Assembly: GCA_011319805.1 (NCBI GenBank)
Contig: SJRY01000278.1
Span: 186,001-250,000, forward strand
Origin: Macrocybe gigantea
Lineage: Eukaryota > Basidiomycota > Agaricomycetes > Agaricales > Callistosporiaceae
Length of the DNA stretch: 64,000 bases
Direction: 5' to 3'
The position numbers were made by a program, and so were the translations under genes. The notes under the pieces were generated by a model. It worked only from the letters and a program-made list of their open reading frames with translations. It made no database searches and was not told where the DNA came from. Positions 58,630 to 64,000 of this stretch are shown here, piece by piece; positions within the stretch are counted from its first letter, which is position 1; every line of letters starts with the position of its first letter.

Positions 58630-58949
58630 TGTTAGGCTAGACGAATCTCAGAAGGACTCGGGCAGACTAAGTGCGAGAGTGGTCTTGAGATGATGGCAAA
58701 AGGAATATTAAGCCTAGCGCTACTGGTACATCTGGGAGTCCTTATATACATTACAGTACTCGAGCACGGACCATGGGCTGCGCAATGCTGTGGACTGCGG
58801 ATGAGTAAGACTGGAAAGAGATGACTCAGGATGACTAGGGAAGTGGGATGACTCGATGGCTGCGCGCTGCGCAGCATGATGGGGGAGATAAGGGATGTGG
58901 GAAAGATAAGATAAGAAAATGAATAGTCCTTTGGGCAGCGTCTGTAACA
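58630..58949 (-). repeat. 3' LTR of the inner gypsy element
   Basis: 320 bp with TGTTA...TAACA ends on either strand (plus-strand start tgttaggctag, end gtctgtaaca). A minus-strand TATA-like TATATAAG lies at about 58741-58748. The outer edge abuts reverse transcriptase codons of the outer element; the inner edge abuts a polypurine tract. The matching 5' LTR lies outside the window, so the LTR ends rest on structure alone. Confidence 0.82.
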
Positions 58950-58962
58950 TCACCCTCTCTTT
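58950..58962 (-). other. Polypurine tract of the inner gypsy element
   Basis: The minus strand reads aaagagagggtga directly before the LTR start TGTTAC. This is the expected place and composition of the primer for plus-strand DNA synthesis. Confidence 0.75.
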
Positions 58963-59109
58963 AGATTCGCGTCCTCGCGAAAAACCTTAGTCCAGCTGTC
59001 CCCACCCAGTATTGGTCTCCCAGGCGGTCGCGGCACGCGGGGCCCATGTATGAATGAGCTCTTCATTATAGGCGCGAATGTGGTGGAGTGTGGTGGCGAG
59101 GAGTTTAAG

Positions 59110-59385
59110 TCACCGGTTTTCTGTGCGAAGCATTTCCATTGCTTCGCGAAGCGCGATACGTTCAGCTGCAGTGGGGCCGGTCCCATCAGGGGTTCTCCCG
59201 GTCCAGAGGTGCGTGCGGACGGTCATAACATAGCGCATATATGCGCTGAGTGTGATGGCGAGGGGGTCCATGTAGTCGCTAGCATTGAGAATCCTTGCCA
59301 GATTCTCGAGGTCGCTTGGGCGGTTGGGGGTAGGTGCGCGGCTGCCCTCGCTGCTGTCGATGCTGATGGGGGCGTTGGTGGTCAT
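59110..59385 (-). CDS. Small ORF of the inner gypsy element, overlapping the end of pol
   Basis: A 91-residue frame starts with ATG at 59385-59383 and stops at 59110. Its ATG overlaps the pol stop codon in the arrangement ATGA (pol TGA at 59384-59382). The product starts MTTNAPISIDSSEGSRAPTP and contains YMDPLAITLSAYMRYVMTVR and TAAERIALREAMEMLRTEN, with a predicted helical C-terminus and no known domain. The overlap would suit termination-reinitiation. It could also be a chance frame, but the ATG placement is suggestive. Confidence 0.5.
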   Translation of the reverse strand: MTTNAPISIDSSEGSRAPTPNRPSDLENLARILNASDYMDPLAITLSAYMRYVMTVRTHLWTGRTPDGTGPTAAERIALREAMEMLRTENR

Positions 59386-60695
59386 GAAGTGCGATTTTTG
59401 GTCTTCTTCCCTCTTGTCGTGATCCTTTTATCCTGGTTCGCAGTCTTCTTTAGGAAGTGGTCTAGAGCTTGCTGCGCATTCCCTAGCTCCTTCTCTTTGA
59501 TCCATGTGTTCTCTTCGTGTCCGTATCCTTTCCATTTGACCAGGAATAGTGTCCCTCTCCCTTGTTTCTTCCTTTTTAGGATCTCTTCTATCTTGTACTC
59601 TTCTTCATCATTTATGATTTCAGGGGGTGGTGGTGATGGTCACTCTTGTATCTTGAAACGGGGTCCTTTGTAAGGCGTGAGCAGTGTTTCATTGAACACG
59701 GGGTGTATCAGCTGCCATGATGCTGGGAGTTCCAGGCGATATGCCGAGGCTCCTTTCTTTTCAACCACCTTGAACGGTCCGTATCGGAGTGCCGATAACT
59801 TCTTTGATGGTCGATTGACTGTGATATTGGTGGCTTCTAGCCATACTCTATCTCCTTTCTTGTATTCACGGGCAGGTTTTCGTCTCGCATCATAATTGTC
59901 TTTGGCTCGTGTTTGTGCATATTGCAGCGCGGCATTTGCTTCCTTTCGTATTTGGCTCATTCTTTTGACGAAGTCTTTTGCTGCGGGGTTATTCCCTTCT
60001 GTCGTCTGCGGCTCTCCCTTCCAGGGGTGCATTCCATAGTTGAGGTAGAATGGTGTTTCCTTCGTTCCCTGGTGTGCTTTGTCATTGTATTGGTACTCTG
60101 CAATTGCTATCCATTCTGCCCAATCGTCCTGTAGGTTGTTTGTGAAGCTTCTGAGGAAGGCTTCCGTTTCTTGGTGGGATCGCTCCGCCTGTCCATCTGT
60201 CTGTGGGTGATAGGCTGTTGATAGGTTTTGCTTTGTTCCGAGTAATTTTAGAAGTGCTGTTATGAATCGTGCTGCGAACTGGGGTCCTCGATCACTGATG
60301 ATCTTTCGTGGAATTCCATGAAGCCGCCACACGTTGTCTCGGTATAGTCGTGCGAGACCTTCTGCTGTGAGTTCGGTCTTTGTGGGAACTAGGTGGATCA
60401 TCTTGGTCAGGCGGTCTGTGACTGCGGCGATGGCGTTAAAGCCGTTCGAGCTGGGTAGCGGTCCTATGAGATCTACTCCGATATCTTCCCATGGTTGTTG
60501 TGGGACTTCGTGCGGGTGCAGGGGTGCGTGTTTCTTTTGTCGGATGATTTTGTTTCGCTGACATGTTTCGCATCCATTGACATACTTCTTGATGTCTGTC
60601 AGCATTGATGGCCACCAATAGGTGCGGCTTATGAGCTCGTGCATGCGGTATTGCCCTGGGTGTCCTCCGATGGGTGTGTCGTGGTGTTCAAACAT
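59382..60695 (-). CDS. Integrase and chromodomain of the inner gypsy element, with in-frame TGA
   Basis: The integrase zinc motif is HDTPIGGHPGQYRMHELI with CETCQRNK; the catalytic DDE is in GVDLIGPLPSSNGFNAI, ISDRGPQFAARF and YHPQTDGQAERSHQ. The GPY-like segment PSKKLSALRYGPFKVVEKKG follows. After FKIQE a TGA (59640-59642) interrupts the frame, and the same frame then continues as a chromodomain: EEYKIEEILKRKKQG, LFLVKWKGYGHEENTWIKE and LGNAQQALDHFLKK, ending at TGA 59382-59384. The interruption is most simply a CGA-to-TGA change. The link to the RNase H part upstream also needs one base near 60700-60709. Confidence 0.85.
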
Positions 60696-60706
60696 GATGT
60701 TTTCCT

Positions 60707-62990
60707 TTAGTTTGTGTCTGGAGGAACATAGATTTTTCCTCCTACGTATACGATGTGGTCATCTTCTGTGAACCAGTGTGGTTTTTCCTTCAGTCCTGTT
60801 GTTACGATCGTCTCCCTTCGTGTGCATTGTCGAATTTGTTCTATCCTTGAGGATTCGATCATCGTGATTCCTCTTGTTTGTATTGTTTCGTTATTTTCTG
60901 CTTCTTCTTTCTGTGGGTGTTCGTCCTCGAACATCATAAATTCGAAGTCTCGTTCATTATTCTCTTCCAGATGTCGAATGAATGCTGCTTCTTTGATCAT
61001 TTGTATGTCGTCCTTCTCTGCTAGGTTTTCTTCATATCCTGCCATTCGTGACAGGACATCCGCTTTTCCATTCGCCTTTCCTGGTACGTGTCGTAGTTCG
61101 TAGTCGTATTCCTGTAATTTCAGGTACCAGCCAATCTGTCTCGAATTGAGTCGCTGCGGCTTCCGGAAGTATGATAGGTTCTTGTGATCCGTCAATATTT
61201 CGAACTTCTCTCGAGCTTCGAGGAGGTATTGTCTCCATGTCTTTAGTGCGACCATTATCGCAAGAAGTTCCTTGTCGTAGATTTCGTAGTTTTGTTCCGC
61301 TGGGGTCATGCATCTCGAAATGAATGTGATCGGATGCCATAGTCCTTTCTGCTGTGTGATAGTACCGCTCCAATGGCATATCCTGAGGCGTCCGTTTCGA
61401 CTCGGAATTTTCCTTCTGTCTGTGGTAGTGCTAGAATGGGTGCTGAGGTTATATGTCGGATCAGTTCTTTGAAAGCGCCTTGTTGCTTGTCTGTCCACTG
61501 GAATGTTTTGTTTCCAGTCAACTCTGTCAGGGGTTTAGCGACCTTTGCATATCCCTTGATGAATCGTCGGTAAAAGTTCGTGAATCCCAAGAACTTTTGT
61601 AGTTCTTTCTTCGTCTTTGGGGTTGGCCAGGATTGTACGGCTGTGATCTTTTCTGGTTCCATTTCTACCTTCCCTTCTCCTACGATGTATCCTAGTACTG
61701 GGACTTTCGATGATTCCCAGACGCATTTCGGTCCTTTGATGAACAGGTCGTTCTTGTTCAGTATTTCCATGACTTCTATGGTGTTCTTTTGGAGTTCCTC
61801 TCGTGTTCGTCCGATGATTATGATGTCGTCCATATAGATTATGCATGCTCTTCTTCGTATTTGGTCTTGGAAGAGGCTCGCCATCATTCGGCTAAAAGTG
61901 CCTGGTGCGTTGCACTGCCCAAAATACATGACTGTCGGTTCGAAGAGTCCTCTTGCTGTTAGGAAGGCTGCCTTCCATTCGTCCCCTTTCCGAATGCGCA
62001 CGTTATTGTACCCCCAGATAATATCGATCTTGCTAAAGTACTTTGCTCCTTGTAGTACGTCGAGGAGCTCGCTGATGCATGGTAGTGGAAACTTGTCCTT
62101 GACCGTATATTTGTTTATTTCCCGGTAGTCTTGGATGAGTCGCTTGCTTCCATCCTTCTTATTGCGAAAGAAGCAGGGTGCTGCGTAAGGTGATTTCGAT
62201 GGGCGTATTTTTCCTGTTCGTAATCCTTCTTCGACGAAGGCATCTAGTTCCTCTAGCTCTTTCTGTGTCATCGGGTAGACCTTGCTCGGTATCGTTTTGG
62301 GTGCATCCTTTGTTAAGTTTATTTCATGGTCCCATTCTTTGTGGTCTGGTAAGCGATCAAAGTTCTTCTCCTTGAAGAGGTGTTTGAATCTGATCAGATA
62401 TGGGGGTATCTGGGTTCCTGTCTTGTCGCTGGCTGTGGTTTTCGCTGGTTCAGCCACCTTCTGTATCTTGATCGTCTGGTGGTTTATTTTGCACGTTTTG
62501 GGGCATCTGTCGAAGACAATTTCTCCTGTCCTCCATTTGATTGTTGGGTTGTGGTAGACAAGCCAGTCATGTCCTAGTAGCATGTCAGTTTTTCCGATAT
62601 CAAGTACGATGGCTTCCATATGCTCCTTGTGTCCTTTATGTCGATGTGGACCTCCGCTACTCGGTCTGCTGTTTTCTGACGATTGGGTGATCCGTCTGCA
62701 TTTATGATGGGAATTTTCTTGATTCGTCGTGTCTTCAGTCCCGTTTTTGCTACTATCACGGTGTTGATGCAGGTCCTATCCGCTCCGCTATCAACTTCTG
62801 GTGTTATCGTTGTGATTCCTTTTCGGGTTCGTATCCTTGCTGGTACTGCGAGCTCTTTCCTCTTTGGTGGTTTGTCCCCTTGGATGGTTTTTCTTGGTGC
62901 TTCAGATCGCTTGGCAGGAATGGTGTATTTCAGAGTATGGGATGATCTACATCCGGTATCGAAGCGAGTCTGTTTCAGTTGTATGGGTCG
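60707..62990 (-). CDS. Protease, reverse transcriptase and RNase H of the inner gypsy element
   Basis: The aspartic protease active site reads EVDSGADRTCINTVIV (about 62800-62750). Reverse transcriptase follows with GHDWLVYHNPTIKW, VYPMTQKELEELDAFVEEGL, KDKFPLPCISELLDVLQGAK, MYFGQCNAPGTFSRMMASL and the catalytic YMDD in ACIIYMDDIIIIG. RNase H gives RVETDASGYAIGAVLS, QNYEIYDKELLAIMVALKTW and EILTDHKNLSYFRKPQRLNS. Frame breaks lie near 62632-62640 (protease to RT), 61350-61372 (inside RNase H) and at its C-terminal end near 60705. Each can be repaired by adding one base. Domain identity is certain, coding integrity is not. Confidence 0.88.
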
Positions 62991-63004
62991 CGATTTAGCA
63001 CCTC

Positions 63005-64000
63005 CTAGTCGGACCCTTCGGCAAAACCCTCTTTGTCAGAGCTTTCTTCATCCTTGTCTTCTTCGTCCTCTCCTTCTTCTTTCACTTCTCTGACCCGGGA
63101 TTTTCCTTTCTTCTTCTTCTTGCAGTTTCGTGCATAGTGTCCCTTTAAGCCACAGTTGAAACATGTGACATTTGCTGCTCCTTTTCGTGGTTCCGGGCAG
63201 TTTCGTGAAATGTGTCCTGGTTTATTGCAGTTGAAGCAGTTGTTGCTTCGTACTTTGTCGACTTCCATGGCCTGTCCTGCTCCTCGGCTTGGATTTCCGG
63301 CCTTGCACTGATTGCTTGTGAATTCTCCTCTCATCACATTTCTGTGTTCATCGATGTTTCGTCCAATTGCTCGAACTGTCTTGATATATTCATCTCCATC
63401 TGTTGGAAGTGTGGAGATTGAGTGTATGGCTTCTGCTGTCCTTCGGTTTAAGCTCTTCTCGAGTAGGAAACGAGGGGCTGTTCCTGTCATTCCTGCTTTC
63501 CCTGCGAGGTCTACGAATTCATCCAGAAATTCGTCGATGGGTCGGTTTCCCTGTCTGATGTTGAATAGTTTGCTTCCTGCTTGTGATGGCGACATGACGT
63601 TGCTGAATCGTGTCTCTATCTCGGTTATGAAGTCGGCCCATGTGCTTTGGTTGGTAGTGGTGTCGATCTTCTTTGATGCCAGTGGGCTCCAGGTCCGTCG
63701 GTCATTCTAGACAGGACCGCTCCAATCTTCTGTGTATCCGTGAGGTCCCCATGTGCGGTTATGTAGAGTTTCATCTTTCTCCACCAAATATCGAAGGACG
63801 TTCGATCTCCTGTAAAGGATTTCGGGTCGGCGATGATTCCCTTGTATTCTGTCGTCATCCTTTGGGGGTTTTCTTCGTCGTTCTCTTGGTCTTGGTCTTC
63901 CTGTTCCTGGATCTGTTGTTCTTGGGTCTGCTGTGCTTGTACTTGGGCTTGCTGTTCTTGGAGCTGTTTCTGTCTTCGCTCCTCTCTCTGTTCTTTCCAG
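63005..64000 (-). CDS. Gag of the inner gypsy element, partial at the window end
   Basis: Gag carries a Gln-rich N-terminal part still open at 64000 ([20 protein letters not shown]), then an ATG at 63858 with [20 protein letters not shown] and a capsid-like helical region ([20 protein letters not shown]). Two CCHC zinc knuckles follow: [14 protein letters not shown] and [14 protein letters not shown]. The acidic tail ends at 63005. The frame changes near 63690 between GPGAHW and SKKIDTTTN; one G added to the run there restores it. The real start lies beyond the window or is the ATG at 63858. Confidence 0.85.

Larger units (their letters stand above)
58630..64000 (-). mobile_element. Inner Ty3/gypsy chromovirus-like retrotransposon, running off the window
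   Basis: On the minus strand the order is gag (from beyond 64000 to 63005), protease, RT-RNase H, integrase, chromodomain, a small ORF, a polypurine tract and the 3' LTR (58630-58949). The element sits inside the RT domain of the outer gypsy element. Five bases adjoining the LTR (58625-58629, atctg) should be repeated beyond its missing 5' LTR. Gag and pol carry several one-base frame breaks and one in-frame TGA, so as read the copy is not able to make its full polyprotein. Confidence 0.92.

Noticed and set aside
59050..59673. 207-codon plus-strand frame near the inner gypsy LTR
   Set aside because: It is antisense to the chromodomain and the small ORF of the element, which carry recognisable protein sequence.
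1..64000. CRISPR arrays, bacterial operons, Shine-Dalgarno sites and rho-independent terminators
   Set aside because: The window is eukaryotic; no regularly spaced short repeats were seen.
1..64000. tRNA and rRNA genes
   Set aside because: No intact B-box (GGTTCGANTCC type) with matching acceptor stem and no rRNA-like sequence was noticed. A tRNAscan run would settle it.

Overview
The window is nuclear DNA of a filamentous basidiomycete, most likely a wood- or litter-decaying Agaricomycete. Genes are split by many 48-80 bp introns, mostly GT-AG. The gene content (CHO2, LHS1 with a DDEL tail, SOF1, tandem DUF6534/DUF6533 membrane proteins, GH12, GH18, GH31, CE8, two chromoviral Ty3/gypsy elements) fits that group. 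Many genes have very short exons, so most models here were assembled by joining exons by eye at splice sites.

Layout. 0.1-6.1 kb: CHO2 (+), then a convergent ALKBH6-like dioxygenase (-). 6.8-7.2 kb: a 118-residue Zn2Cys6 protein (-). 7.2-10.8 kb: no gene recognised. 10.8-11.6 kb: a small cysteine-rich GPI-type protein (+). 13.1-17.7 kb: a tandem array of three DUF6534-like membrane protein copies (-), the most distal one decayed. 17.8-20.4 kb: Rieske-type AIF oxidoreductase (+). 20.7-22.3 kb: SOF1 (-). 22.7-26.5 kb: a chitinase with an N-terminal PX domain, then a GH12 endoglucanase (+). 26.6-30.2 kb: small membrane protein genes and unidentified relics (-), with a diverged flanking duplication. 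31.5-32.2 kb: a six-cysteine secreted protein (+). 33.1-37.9 kb: a Munc13/UNC13-type protein (-). 38.7-42.2 kb: LHS1 (-), carrying an odd 0.41 kb tandem duplication. 42.8-44.2 kb: pectin methylesterase (+). 44.5-45.8 kb: DUF6533 protein (-). 47.3-50.3 kb: mitochondrial PPR protein (-). 50.3-55.7 kb: an MFS sugar transporter (-) and a GH31 alpha-xylosidase (+) sharing one promoter region. 55.7-64.0 kb: two nested Ty3/gypsy elements (-), the inner one running off the window.

How it fits together. The GH12, CE8, GH31 and sugar transporter genes point to growth on plant cell wall hemicellulose and pectin. GH12 can release xyloglucan fragments, the alpha-xylosidase trims their xylose, and the divergent transporter could import products; this pathway is inference. 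CHO2, LHS1, SOF1, UNC13, PPR and ALKBH6 are housekeeping genes of lipid synthesis, ER folding, rRNA processing, exocytosis, mitochondrial RNA metabolism and dioxygenase chemistry.

Caution on quality. Several conserved genes and both retroelements carry single-base reading-frame breaks, mostly a missing base in a short homopolymer. The LHS1 duplication copies differ only by indels. I read this as residual sequencing or assembly error rather than biology, but it needs raw reads.
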